The notes: generated by a model not told the origin, from the letters alone. A stretch of 64,000 bases of DNA from Diogma glabrata (GCA_963693315.1 OY856187.1:42374825-42438824); one strand, 5' to 3'. Positions 33,291 to 44,237 are shown, numbered from the stretch's first letter. Program-made: numbers and translations.

Positions 33291-34600
33291 AATTTTTGTT
33301 TTTTTATGAAATGAACTGTACATACATGCACAAAAAATTTAATTTGGCTTTTATATAGACTCTTAATAGTTTTTTTGTACAAATCATTTTATTTTACCTA
33401 TTTTTTACAGAAATAAAGGGTATGGAACCAATCCCCTTTTTTTCTATGTGCTGCATGTCTTTTTATGCACGGTTTTTTTTTACACGTCTTTTCCTGGAAC
33501 GTATCTACCGTGTAAAAACAGAATTGGGTGTATTCTATTCTTTTTAAATTCTAAAAATATTGCGAAAATTATAACAAAATCAAAAATTGAAACTTTTTTC
33601 AAAATTCCAAAAATATTCCAAAAATTGGAATAAAATCATATATTTAAACTTTTTCTAAATTCCAATAATATTCCAAAAATTCTTAAAAATTCAAACTTTT
33701 TCCGTAATTCCAAAAATATTGCAAAAATTATTACAAAATCGAAAATTGAAAATTTTTTTAAAATTCCAAAAATTATAATAAAATCAAAAATCAAAAATTT
33801 TTCAAAATTCTAAAAATATTCAAAAATCTTACAAAATCAAAAATTAAAACTTTTTCCAAAATTATAAAAATATTGCAAAAATTATTACAAAATCAAAAAT
33901 ACAAACTTTTTTCAAAATTCCAAAAATATTTCAAAAACTATAACAAATTCAAAAATTTCCATGTCCAATTTCATTTTCAATTACATTTACGTCATAAAAA
34001 CAGCTACATTTTTTTCCAAAAAATTGGCTAAAAAAATAAATGAAATCATTTTTTGACACACTTGACATTATTTTTTTGACAAACTTATAATGCCATAATA
34101 ATAATAAAATTTCATGTCATACAAACTATTAATTTTATTTTTTACTAAAAAATTGGGTAAAAAATAAATAAAAACCTTTCTTTTGACACACTTGACAACA
34201 TTTTTTTGACAAACTTATAATGCTATAATCTAGTTTTTGATCTTACATACCAATCCAATGTTCCTACTCGTAATCACTGAAAATGAACGTTTTTAAGCCA
34301 TAAATATGAAAATGATTTTTGTGACACACCTCCGGTACAGTTATAGATCACAGCGTCCTTTCGGACCTGTCCCTTGAGTATACCTATTTTTAGAAAAACA
34401 AAAATTTGAAATCCCTCTAGTGGTTTTCCCTGCAGTGTAGGCAATGACGGCGGCCGGCCGACAGACAGACATACATTTTTTTTCTGATTTTTTAGAATCA
34501 GTAGGTCCTAAAACGTCAAAAAATGTCATAAAAAGTGGGGGTAAGAATTTCACTTTTGGCTCATGAATGTAATACTTAGGTCTTTCAGACCAAAGTAATT

Positions 34601-35739
34601 ACAAATTGAATTACGGGGTTTCTTTGGATTTTTTTTATTTTGATATCGAAAAATCAATGAAATAGGATAATAAGTTGTTTTTATGGAGTTGTTCCTCTAG
34701 ATGGCTTTGATTCTTAATTTAGAGCAAAAATCGAAATTTGAGGGAAATAAGTGGAAAATTTACGAATTTGTTTAGGAACCAATCGATTTGGGTATTATAT
34801 GAAAGGTATAGAATTTTTGTAGGAGAGAATGCAATTATTTTGTATAATTTGTATGTCCTTTAGGTTTGATATATGTCTTACTAAAAATGCGTCGTTTTTA
34901 TTCTTGGTTTAACAAAGCACTATGATCCCTTAGAGAACCGAATTAATAAACGGAACCTTAAAAAATAAATATTTCAATGAGGTTTCCATCGGTTTGTTGA
35001 GCATATTTTAAATACTTAAAACAATTCCTTACAGCATCTCTATAGCGCTTGTTATGGTGCATCGTTTTGTTTTTTATAGGGCATACTCTTGTTTGCCCTA
35101 GTTATAATAAATAACACGAATTTACAAGAGTTCTGCCTTTCTTGTAATTTAAACATATTTTTATTAACTAATACATTTGATTTTAACTTATTTAAAGCAT
35201 ATAATATACCAACATCTTTAAATCATATAAATATTTTAAATTTAGATAAGAAAAGATCTTTTTTAAAGTCTACATAAACATGTAAAATGCGATTATCGTC
35301 TGCTATTGATCAACGCATTGGTCAAATTTATTTTTGTAAAAATATTCGCCATATTTTTATTTTTGATCTACGGGCGTGACAAATTATCACTAACCAAGGT
35401 GAAATCATAGGGATGCAGGCCAATGAACTGTCAACGGTAGCACCATCAATCTTATTTATGGAATATTTCTTGAGAATAGCACACTCAAAGAAGCAAGCCT
35501 TCATATAACTCTATATCTGTGCTGTAAACATTGAGAAAGACAGTGCATCACATGATCAAGGAATATGCCACAAACTGGATTATTGGAACCCAATCTTTGT
35601 TTTCTTCGTGCACATTTTTCTGACAAATTTGCCTTTTACCTCTTATTTTATTTGTCCTTTTGGCCTAATCTAAATTGCGCTATCTGATAGGATTTATGGT
35701 TCTTAAAAAAACATAAATAAGAAAAAAACAAATTTGTGT
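34601..35739. other. Intergenic DNA, no gene recognised
   Basis: The part at 35380-35620 is less AT-rich and could be an old element, but no protein family was recognised on either strand. The open frame 35089-35277 is low in complexity. Confidence 0.45.
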
Positions 35740-35836
35740 CCATGTTCCTGGGGACCTTGGTTTTAAAAGGTTTTTATGTATTGTTGTGTTGTGATACGTA
35801 TTGAAATTTCAACTACACAACGCATTTTAATTTAAA
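35740..35836 (+). repeat. 3' end of a non-LTR retrotransposon with A-tail
   Basis: The string cctggggaccttggttttaa, then aaggtttttatgt and gttgtgttgtgata, then acacaacgcattttaattta and a run of A, matches the 3' untranslated region of the minus-strand element at 56589-57320 (read in its own sense: taggtcttaaaaggtattta, gtgttgttgtgaca, acacaacacattttatt, A-run). Only the extreme 3' end is present, as expected for severe 5' truncation. Confidence 0.65.
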
Positions 35837-36869
35837 AAAAAATATAAAATGCTTTCAAATTTTATAATGTTTTGTTCGCATTTTTGCGCGAAAACGGCTT
35901 CACATCGCATTTTTTATATAATTGGGCTCCAGATAGCATACTCTTGACAGAAACTGAAATCAAAAAATTTCATGACAAAACATTAAATCATGATATTGAT
36001 AATTATTAATTATATTTTTTTCTTTTTCTATTGCAGGTAACTGCTTTTGTTTGCAATACATATTCCAATGCATTTCGTACATAGAGTATTGGTATCAAAA
36101 AGAGGTATACCATTTTTTCTTTAATGTGCTATATAAAACACTCTTCAACGAACAACTTAATTTATAATTTCCTAATATTTAGCTTCAAAAATGTTTGTTC
36201 AATTAAATTAAAGCTTTGTCAAGCCATTAATCAATCTTACAGTACATAAATTTATCAATAATCACAATCAACACAATGTCAATGTTATTGAAGCAAATTT
36301 GCGTGAAAAAAAATGTTTTTTTAATAATATTTGTCAACGCAATAATTTATAACATTAAAGTTAATTTATTATCATTTCCTTTCTCATAGCCTTAAAGATT
36401 TTCTAGCTTAGTAATAAATTAAAAGAATATTGACCTTTTGTTTTTATTATTCTTCAAAAGCTATAATCAAAATAATTATTATGTGAAGAAATTCAGTTAT
36501 AAAATTGCATTTAAAAATATTTTACCAACAATAATTAATTAATAATAAAATACTTATACAAAGTGTGGATAAGGGAGCGATCTTCTTTACATAAGATCGA
36601 ACATGTTTTGTGGGTCTCGTTGGTGTTTTCGTATTTTTACATATTGAAGATATTAGTTTTACTACCAACCGTGTTTGATATTTAATGACTTACATTCAAA
36701 ACGATTTATTAACCCTCAGCTCAGCAACCCACACACTGTAAAATGTGTACAGGAATTGATTTCCATCAGAAATGAAACTGAGACAAGTAGTAAAACTTAA
36801 TTAGGGCATTGAACAAAATTTAAGAGTATCCATGAAACCAAAATTACTATTCTGTTGCGCGAATCAGAG
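35837..36869. other. AT-rich intergenic DNA, no gene recognised
   Basis: No coding or repeat signal is recognised. Confidence 0.5.
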
Positions 36870-37335
36870 GAACACAAAAAAACAATTTATTTGATTGTAT
36901 TGAACCCTAAATAAATATAAATACAAATATAACTCTATCGAATATTCAAAAAGCAAAAATGATTTCATATGCATTAAATTTCCATTTTGATAAAACTTAG
37001 TTTTTGTATGATTGTTTTTCGGTTTGTTATTAGTATAAAATTAGATGTCTTTCATTGTAGGTCATTTCATTTTCAAAACACCAAACAAATAAATAGGTAT
37101 CGAAACTGAATAAAGTTTATTTAATTGTTTGGAATTAATTGTCCAAAAAAATTAAATAAGATTTGTTTTTTTAACCATTCGTTTAACTTGTTTTACCAAA
37201 GAATTTTTAACTAACTCAATTTAAATTAATACATGTTACTCTGTCGGAAGGATAAAAGTTTGTATTGGGTTCGCGTTCAATAAATTTTATTCTCTCGCAA
37301 ATTTGCAATGTTCGCTGGTGCCTCGGATGATTTCG
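36870..37335 (+). repeat. Dispersed repeat family X, copy 1
   Basis: The segment matches 42455-42695 in the same orientation (aaaacaatttatttgattgt, atgtctttcattgtaggtca) and 41880-42190 in reverse orientation (tttatttaattgtttggaat, gagagaataaaatttattga). It ends about 90 bp before the RTE insertion. No coding sequence. Confidence 0.75.
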
Positions 37336-37414
37336 ATCTTAAAAATGTATATGCTTCCTTTCAAAAACCATAATACAACAACAATTTTCTATAAATCTCG
37401 AATTAAAGGACTGT

Positions 37415-37426
37415 GCATATTTAATT
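37415..37426 (+). repeat. 5' target site duplication of the RTE element
   Basis: gcatatttaatt, identical to 40848-40859 on the other side of the element. Confidence 0.85.
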
Positions 37427-37588
37427 AATGGGTAGTGAAAGCCGAAATTCTACGTCCACGTCGTGCTACCTGGGTAATGCTAACAGAATTAGGTTGGTGG
37501 AGTTGAGAGGGGCAGAGTAAATACTGCTTATACTCAATGATTCTGCACCATGGCGAGTCATTGGCGCCACAAAACCAATGCAACTCAA

Positions 37589-37750
37589 GCGTCTGTTCTC
37601 CATGTTAGGGGCGGCTTGGAGCGGGCGTCTGTCTTGGATCAAGCGGCTCGCTATATAAACGTGTAGGAAGCGTCTGTTCTCCATGTTAGGGGCGGTTTGT
37701 AGCGGGCGTCTGTCTTGGATCAAGCGGCTCGCTATATAAACAGGTAAAAA
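37589..37750 (+). repeat. 81-bp tandem duplication in the RTE 5' region
   Basis: Two copies start at about 37589 and 37670 (gcgtctgttctccatgttag, then gtcttggatcaagcggctcg and ctatataaa). Differences are few (ggcttgga/ggtttgta; acgtgt/acaggt). Repeated 5' monomers of this kind act as promoter units in several non-LTR elements; that role here is an inference. Each copy contains the TATA-like ctatataaac. Confidence 0.9.
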
Positions 37751-37849
37751 GGTTGTTTCTGGTGACCTTAAGATGCAGAACGAACCCATTCACGAAAATT
37801 TGGGTTGGGCGAAGGGCTAACACCCCATTTCCGTAAAAAATTACTTGTC

Positions 37850-40806
37850 ATGAATTCTGTACACAGGCCTCGGATTATCTCGGATTCATTATTAGAACGA
37901 CCTCGGAAGCTGTACCCGGACTACGATTTAAAAATGGGAACCTGGAACGTGCTAAGCCTTAGAAGACCAGGAGATCTACTAAAACTTACAAACCAAATCA
38001 ATAGCTATACACTGGATATAGTGGCGTTACAAGAACTAAGATGGCCAGGGAGTGGAATCCACGAAACAGCCAAGGGATACACTCTCTACTATTGCGGTCA
38101 TGAAAACGGAGGAGAATTTGGAGTTGGCTTTCTCATACATCGTCGCGTAAATCAACATGTTATCGACTTTCGCCCAATTAATATGCGGATATGCACACTG
38201 AGAATCCGTACGCAAAAATTTAATGTAACGATCATCAATGTTCATGCACCTACTGAAGACAAAGCAGATGACATTAAAGACCTGTTCTTTCTAGAACTCG
38301 AAGAAGTCATCAATAATATCCCGCGACACGATATAAAAATCGTGGTAGGTGACTTCAATGCGCAAATTGGTAGAAGTGCAGAACTTAAAACACATGTCGG
38401 CCCTAACAGCTTGCATCATGCTAGTAACAATAACGGCTTTCGCGCAGCTGAACTGGCTATGATGTATGATCTAGTAATTTCTAGCACTTTCTTTCCTCAT
38501 AAGAGAATCCACAAAGCAACGTGGAAATCAAATGATGGAAGAACTGAAAATCAAATCGATCACGTCATGATTTCTAAGAGACACTCTACAAGTGTAACTG
38601 ACGTTCGATCATACAGAGGTGCTGATATGGACACCGATCATATGCTTGTCATCTTCAAGTATAAGTGCAAATTATCATCTACATTTAATAGGCAAGCAAA
38701 AAAGACCGTGCGCTGGAATGTCGAAGCATTTAAACACCTTGAAACACTGAATAGATATCAAGAAATTGTAACGCAAAGCATAGAAGAGCATGACATCCCA
38801 TCTGAGATGCCATTAAACATACAAGAAGAATGGCAAACGCTTCAATCAACCATCATATCCGCAGCACAAACTACAATCGGAAAACGACCACCGAAATCAC
38901 GTAACGAATGGTTTACTGACGAGTGCCGCGAAAGCATTGAGCACAAACAAAAACTGCGAGAAAAATGGTTAACAAGAAACAGCCGAAGCTCCCAAACTGA
39001 TTATCTATGCGCCAGAAAAGCCTCAGCAAAACTCCTACGGAAAAAGAAACGCGAACACATGAAGAGCTGTATCGAAAACATCAACCAACATGCGGCTAAT
39101 GGAAATTCGAAAGAGTGTTTTGCCGATGCGCGGAATCTGACCAAAGATTTCCACCCAAGATCTACAGCCATCAAAAATGGAAACAACGAGCTAACAACAA
39201 GTGAACGTGATGTGCTGGAAGTATGGCGATCCCACTTTCAAGACCTACTGAATAGGACGAATGAAGTTCATCCTATTCGAGCAATTGCTTCGTCAAGTGA
39301 GGAGATTTTTGTCCCTTACCCAACAATAGAAGAAGTGGAAGCTGCCATCAAAAAATTAAAAAATGGCAAATCACCAGGTATCGATGGAATCCTGCAGAAC
39401 TATTTAAGAATGGAGGAGCAGCTCTGGTCTCACGTATATATGATCTGATTCTTGCAATCTGGGACCAAGAAGAACTACCTGCTGAATGGAAAACAGCTCT
39501 CATTGTTCCGCTACATAAAAAAGGTGACCGCCTAAAGTGTGCGAATTATCGTGGAATCGCACTGTTGAACACTGCATATAAAATACTAGCTAATGTCGTA
39601 CTCGCTCGGCTCATCCCGTTCGCCGAATCTATCATCGGCGACTATCAGTGTGGTTTTCGTCCTAACCGTTCAACCACAGATCAATGTTTTACCTTAAGGA
39701 TGATTCTGGAAAAATGTTGGGAGTACAACATCAGCATTCACCAGCTCTACGTTGATTTCATGCAAGCATATGATAGTATCATCCGCGACAACCTCTGGTC
39801 CGCACTCATATGCCTTGGTATCCCAGAGAAACTTGTTTCTCTGTGCAAACTCACAACATCGGGATCAAATTGTAGAATAGTAATCGAAGGGTCAGTTTCT
39901 GATCCTTTCGATATAACATCAGGTGTTCGACAAGGTGATGCACTCGCGCCCATACTATTTAATTTGGCGCTTGAGTACGCGATAAGAAAAAGCCGCATTG
40001 AGACACAAAACTGTATATTTAACAAATCTAGTCAAATTCTTGGCTATGCAGATGATATTGTGCTTCTCGGACGTAGAACAAGCGATATCAAGGATAGTCT
40101 CTCTCAGCTTGAAAGAAATGCTAAACGACTTGGATTATGCATTAACACCGGCAAGACTAAACTTTTAACAACATCCAGGAATATACCTCCCGGCAATCTA
40201 AATGCTGGCGACTATGAAGTGGAACGTGTAGAAAACTTCAAATACCTCGGATCTGTAATAACATCGTCAAATGACATGCAGGCAGATATTAAAGCCCGTG
40301 TCTCAGCCGCATACAGAGTTTTCTACGCATACTCAAAACTTTTGCGATCCAAACATCTTTCGCAGTCGTGCAAACTCACACTTTACAAAGCATTAATTCG
40401 ACCTGTGCTTACCTTTGGAAGCGAAAGCTGGACACTGACTGCCTCCGATTGTAGAATTCTATCAACATTCGAGAGGAAAGTCATACGAACAATTTATGGT
40501 CCATGTAAAGTTGCTGAAAATCAGTATAGAATCCGAATGAATCATGAAATCAGGCAGCTTCTTGGAGGCTGCGATGTAATCGGATTCATTCAATCTAACC
40601 GGATTAGATGGTTTGGTCATGTAGAAAGGGCACCATTAGATAGAATGATTAAAAAAACGTCCCAACAACAACCAGCTGGTGTTCGTCGAAGAGGAAGACC
40701 TAGACAACGCTGGCGTGATGACATCATCCAAAACCTTCGTGATATAGGATGTCGAAACTGGGGTCAACTGGTTATGGAACGAGACGATTGGAAGCTGATT
40801 GCATAG
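37850..40806 (+). pseudogene. RTE endonuclease-reverse transcriptase, one-base frameshift
   Basis: Encodes nicking and target-primed reverse transcription. From the ATG at 37850 the apurinic-type endonuclease comes first: MGTWNVLSLRR (near residue 29), LQELRWPG, INVHAPTED, VVGDFNAQIG (near 165), ENQIDHVMI and DTDHMLV. RT blocks follow: KLKNGKSPGIDGI, GDRLKCANYRGIALLN, CGFRPNRSTTDQ, YVDFMQAYDSI, SGVRQGDALAPILFNLALE and LGYADDIVLL (near 730). The C-terminus has RWFGHVER and RRGRPRQRWRDDI, as usual in RTE. Length would be about 985 residues. At 39392-39394 the reading changes frame: ATC-C-TGCAGAA lacks one base of an expected Pro codon, so the first frame ends at 39448. All catalytic boxes look intact (YADD, GDFNA, SDH-like TDH). 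The frame is also open upstream to a TTG at 37805; I prefer the ATG. The end at 40804-40806 is TAG. Confidence 0.9.
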
Positions 40807-40847
40807 ACGGCAAAATCCCTATATGGGATGTAAACGCAAGAGAGAGA

Positions 40848-40859
40848 GCATATTTAATT
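40848..40859 (+). repeat. 3' target site duplication of the RTE element
   Basis: gcatatttaatt directly after the gagaga tail; its first base could also belong to the tail. Confidence 0.85.
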
Positions 40860-41294
40860 TTATTTATTTATTTACCAAAATGATGCAAAATACAAGAAAT
40901 CACATAAACAAATTTATTGAAAGAAGAGATTTTGGAACTGTCAATTTCTGAAGATGATTCTAGATCGAAACTTATCAGAGGAAATAGAAGATTTTTGTGA
41001 AGTATTTGTGTATTGTTGTGAATAAATACATAAAGTTGAATACAGCACAATAGTTCATGTGTGATTTATAGAAAGAAGAATGTTTGAGGATTTTTCAAAA
41101 AATTGGGTGAAATTTTAAAAAGAATTATTCTTCCAATTCTTCACATAATTTAGACTCAATAGTGGAACTCAATAGAAAAATGTTCCAAAAAATTAACAAA
41201 TACTATGAAATTTGTAATCATACCTGAAGAAAGCGTATCGTTTTCTTAAAACATTTTGAGGTTTTTTTGACATTGACATTCATTTTTCAATATA
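40860..41294. other. AT-rich intergenic DNA, no gene recognised
   Basis: Short AT-rich stretch between the RTE element and the hAT element; nothing recognised. Confidence 0.5.
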
Positions 41295-41302
41295 TTCTAT
41301 TC

Positions 41303-42956
41303 CAGTGTTTCTCAACCGGTGGTCTATGGACCATTAGTGGTCCGCAGATAAATTTTGGTGGCTCACGAATATCCATAATATATTTATTACCAGTTACAAT
41401 TTTATTTGATTCGAGTGTTTTTTACTCCTCATCGTTTACATATTTACTATCGTTGAAAAATTTCATCTCCTATGCGAGATCAAAACGTTTTGCAAATTTC
41501 CGCTCATTAAAAAACATCAAAATCTACTATTTATTTTTAATATCGTTTTCACTCGTAAGTTTAAAATTTTTATTTATTGGACAAGTTATTCAGAAAAGTT
41601 ATCTATTTTCATTTCCATTCCGAAGGAAAGCATCAAATTTAAAGCAAACATTTAATGTGTGAGTATTTGAAAAAAAAATTATCCTGCCAGCAACTACAAA
41701 AAAAGGCTTTTTTCTGTTTTTTAACAAACAAAATTTTTTGTGTTATCAGTTATATTAGAATAAAATAAAGAGCTGTTAATTTTATTATTCTGGGTGATTG
41801 CTGCGGAACACAATATTAGTATTTTATTTAGTGTTTAATGTGTGAAATGATATATTTTATTTTTCCAGCAAAAGTTTAGAAATTTGTGAGAGAAAAAAAT
41901 TCTTTAAACACGAACCCAATATAACGTTTTAAAATTCATTGATAAAACGAATAAAAAGCAATTAATGTTGGTTTATTTTTTTTACCATTAATTTCAAACA
42001 ACTAAATAAATTTTATTTAATGTCGATGATTATTTAATTGTTTGATATTTTTAAACTGAAATGACTTACAATGAAAGACATCAAAGTTCTAACTACTAAT
42101 ACTAATGAGAATTGAGAAAACAAAAGACAATCATAACACACAAAAAAATTTCATAATGGAAATTCAATTTAATCGTTATAGCCTGTCCCTTTTTTAATAT
42201 TCAAGAGAGGTACATGTGCATTAGTTTAAATTTATTGTTTTTTTATATAATCAGAGCGAATATGTTTTTCTTGATTTTTTATCAAATAAAATCAAATTAT
42301 TTATAAAACCAAATGAATTTTTTCTTCGTGGTCCGGAGTATTCATGCAACAGAATAAAATTAACAACTGTTTATTTTATTATATTAAGACTAATAACGCA
42401 CACTGTGGTTCTAAAACAACAAAAATAAACCTATATTTATAGTTTCCGAATGGATAAAACAATTTATTTGATTGTATTGTACTCTAATTATATAAAAAAC
42501 AATAAATTCAAACTAATTCTCTCAAATATTGAAAAAAGCAAAGACTAATATGATTAAATTGAATTAAATTTTCATTGAGAAAAGAGTAGTATTTTTTATG
42601 ATTGCTTTTTGGTTTCTCAATTCTCATTAGTATTAGTAAATATAAGTTTGATGTCTTTCAGTGTAGGTCATTTCATATCAAAACAAACAATGAGGCAATG
42701 AAATTTGGCAATGTTATATTTTTTATTCATATTCGCTCTGGAAGAACGAAGTAAAAATGTGTTATAAAAAGCGTTTTAAACTCTGTTTATCATCATAATC
42801 AAAAATTCTTTTTCTTTAACCTTTATTTCGTTCATCTCTCGTAAGCAATATATAAACTGCACTTTCGTCCATCTAACATGAAATATTTCGTAGGGTCCGC
42901 AATAAAATCTTAAAATATTTATTGGTCCGTAGCATGAAATCAGTTGAGAAACACTG
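41303..42956. mobile_element. Non-autonomous hAT element (1.65 kb) with 8-bp target duplication
   Basis: The left end cagtgtttctcaaccggtgg is matched by the reverse complement of the right end (cagtgtttctcaactgattt), the classic hAT terminal motif CAGTG.TTCTCAA. The flanking 8-mers are ttctattc (41295-41302) and ttctagcc (42957-42964), six of eight identical and close to the nTCTAGAn preference of hAT elements. No transposase was found inside; instead the interior holds family X sequence arranged as an inverted repeat. The frame at 41267-41662 straddles the left end and is considered chance. Confidence 0.85.
42030..42700. repeat. Inverted repeat of family X inside the hAT element
   Basis: The segment 42040-42180 is the reverse complement of 42545-42695 with indels; the best block is tctcaattctcattagtatt on the right arm. 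The same sequence is present once more at 36960-37110. About 370 bp separate the arms. Confidence 0.8.
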
Positions 42957-42964
42957 TTCTAGCC

Positions 42965-43683
42965 AATGTTAAAATAAATTGGAATATTCTTATACATATC
43001 TCGAAACAGGAAATGCGATTATGATAAATAGTTCATATTTTTAGATTATTGTAAAGCTTTATTCCCAAAAAAATTTTTTTTGGTAAATTATATAGCCAAT
43101 ATAATTAACCCGGAAAATATCTTATTAGTTAATTCTTTCTTAGTTTCTACTTTGTTTTTTGGATCGTCAGAACAAATTACATAAATAAAAATAAAAAAAA
43201 GCGTTGAGTCAATATGTTCTTATGAATTTAAATAAAAATTTTCGTTGGAAATTTGGAAATGTTGTGGATGTAATAAGTATATATCAATTACCACTGATTT
43301 CACTTTTTTTTCACAGAAAATTTCTATGAATAAAAAATTGATGGATATTTGTAGTGTTTTTGATTTAAAAACTGTTTGGTAGTTAGATTATAGAAATTGT
43401 TTAATAATTTTTTTTCTAAATATAAAACACGAAATTTAAAACAATTTTTTTTTGTTCTCAAAAAATCGTCAAAATTCAAGTTTTTCTTTGGTATTAAGTA
43501 GAAAAATAATAAAGTTATAAAATTATGGGGACGATTTAAAAAACAACCGAGCTATCAACCCTTCGACCCCTATTATTTTGCCATTTTTTAATTGTTTATA
43601 TTAAATTATCCAAAATTGAAACTTCATTTATTTTGATCAAAAAGGACTCACTTTTACCTTTAAAATAAAATAAAAATCGTAGG
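42965..43683. other. AT-rich intergenic DNA
   Basis: No gene recognised. The part at 43440-43690 is related to 990-1140. Confidence 0.45.
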
Positions 43684-44237
43684 TAGGCCGACAATTATAG
43701 ACGAAACACAAAAAGTCACTTTAGCTCCGAATTCAATACACTATTATTTCGACAAACGTTGAAATTTGTTTAAAAATATGAAATTAATGCATCAAATTTT
43801 TTATAACTATGTTTTAAGTAATAAAATTTCTGAAATTAATTTTTATTGATTTTAATTCATTAAAATGAAGTGAAATGCATTCTGTTTTGAACAAATTAAT
43901 AATATCATGTTATTTTACTTTACTGCCACCGTAAAAAGATGAAAATTCCTTTACTGCTGCCGTAAAAATATGAAAATTACTTTACAGCTGCCGTGAAAAT
44001 ATGAAAGTTACTTTACAGCCGCCGGCAGATAAAATAAAAATGGCGTTACTTTTGCAGCCGCCAGCTAAAAAGTAAGACTTTAGCTAACTCCCCAGCGGCA
44101 GTAAAGTTAAACTTTACAGCCGTTTACCGAAAAACCATTTTTGGGGGGAGATTTTTTCTCCCTACGGTCGGCCGCCAAACTATAGACTCAACACAAAAAG
44201 TAACAACTTTAGCTCCTAATTCAATAATATACTATTA
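43684..44237. repeat. Unit bounded by ~60-bp direct repeats, with an internal minisatellite
   Basis: At 43684 the sequence reads ggccgacaattatagacgaa, then acacaaaaagtcactttagc and aattcaata.actattat; at 44166 a similar stretch reads cggccgccaaactatagact, then acacaaaaagtaacaacttt, agctcctaattcaata. The same target-like block thus occurs on both sides of a 31-bp minisatellite and a GC-rich patch (cagccgccagctaaaaag). Confidence 0.65.
43918..44041. repeat. 31-bp minisatellite, four units
   Basis: Units start at 43918, 43949, 43980 and 44011 (ctttactgccaccgtaaaaa type, ending tgaaaatta), an exact 31-bp period. Related single pieces (gcggcagtaaagtt, ctttacagccgttta) follow in inverted and direct orientation up to 44125. 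Confidence 0.92.

Larger units (their letters stand above)
30009..33530. mobile_element. 3.5-kb unit with terminal inverted repeats inserted into copy A
   Basis: The left end cacccaattctgtttttaca and the right end (reverse complement identical over about 25 bp) face each other, each bordered by ta, which suggests TA target duplication as in Tc1/mariner-related elements. The next bases on both sides are rich in acacggt motifs. The ends lie inside the AT-rich array of copy A, so this is an insertion. Inside are only fragments: two minus-strand retrotransposon ends, a duplicated plus-strand RT piece and a Helitron helicase end. No transposase for the unit was recognised, so it is either non-autonomous and swollen by insertions, or two separate MITEs flanking unrelated DNA. 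Confidence 0.7.
29426..34600 (+). repeat. Modular repeat family M, copy A, split by a 3.5-kb insertion
   Basis: Head (29426-29700): tatggagg, tctcacagctctgagatatc, aaggattttgatatagtttt, ggacatggtttttagtttt. Array (about 29700-30000 and 33540-33960): degenerate 30-40 bp units built from caaaattccaaaaatattcc and aaaattattacaaaatcaaa. Tail (33960-34600): ttttgacacacttgacaaca twice with a spacing near 138 bp, cctgtcccttgagtatacct, ggccggccgacagacagaca, gtaatacttaggtctttcag. The same modules in the same order occur at 56075-58579 and 61299-62580. Without the insertion the copy is about 1.6 kb. No coding sequence belongs to it. The family could not be classified. Confidence 0.85.
37427..40847 (+). 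mobile_element. Near-intact RTE-clade non-LTR retrotransposon
   Basis: A 3.4-kb unit bounded by a 12-bp direct repeat (gcatatttaatt). It has a 5' region of about 420 bp with an 81-bp tandem duplication, a single open frame for endonuclease plus reverse transcriptase (interrupted by one missing base), a 3' region of about 40 bp and a short gagaga tail instead of poly(A), all typical of RTE elements. The sequence is less AT-rich than its surroundings. Young age is supported by the exact target duplication and by the single disabling lesion. Confidence 0.9.

Noticed and set aside
35380..35640. Less AT-rich stretch as a transposase fragment
   Set aside because: Six-frame reading gave no recognisable motif; no family could be named.
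37466..37789. 107-codon minus-strand frame with repeated segments
   Set aside because: Antisense reading of the 81-bp tandem repeat in the RTE 5' region (81 is a multiple of three).
41267..41662. 131-codon open frame
   Set aside because: It straddles the left end of the hAT element, is hydrophobic and low in complexity, and has no family resemblance.
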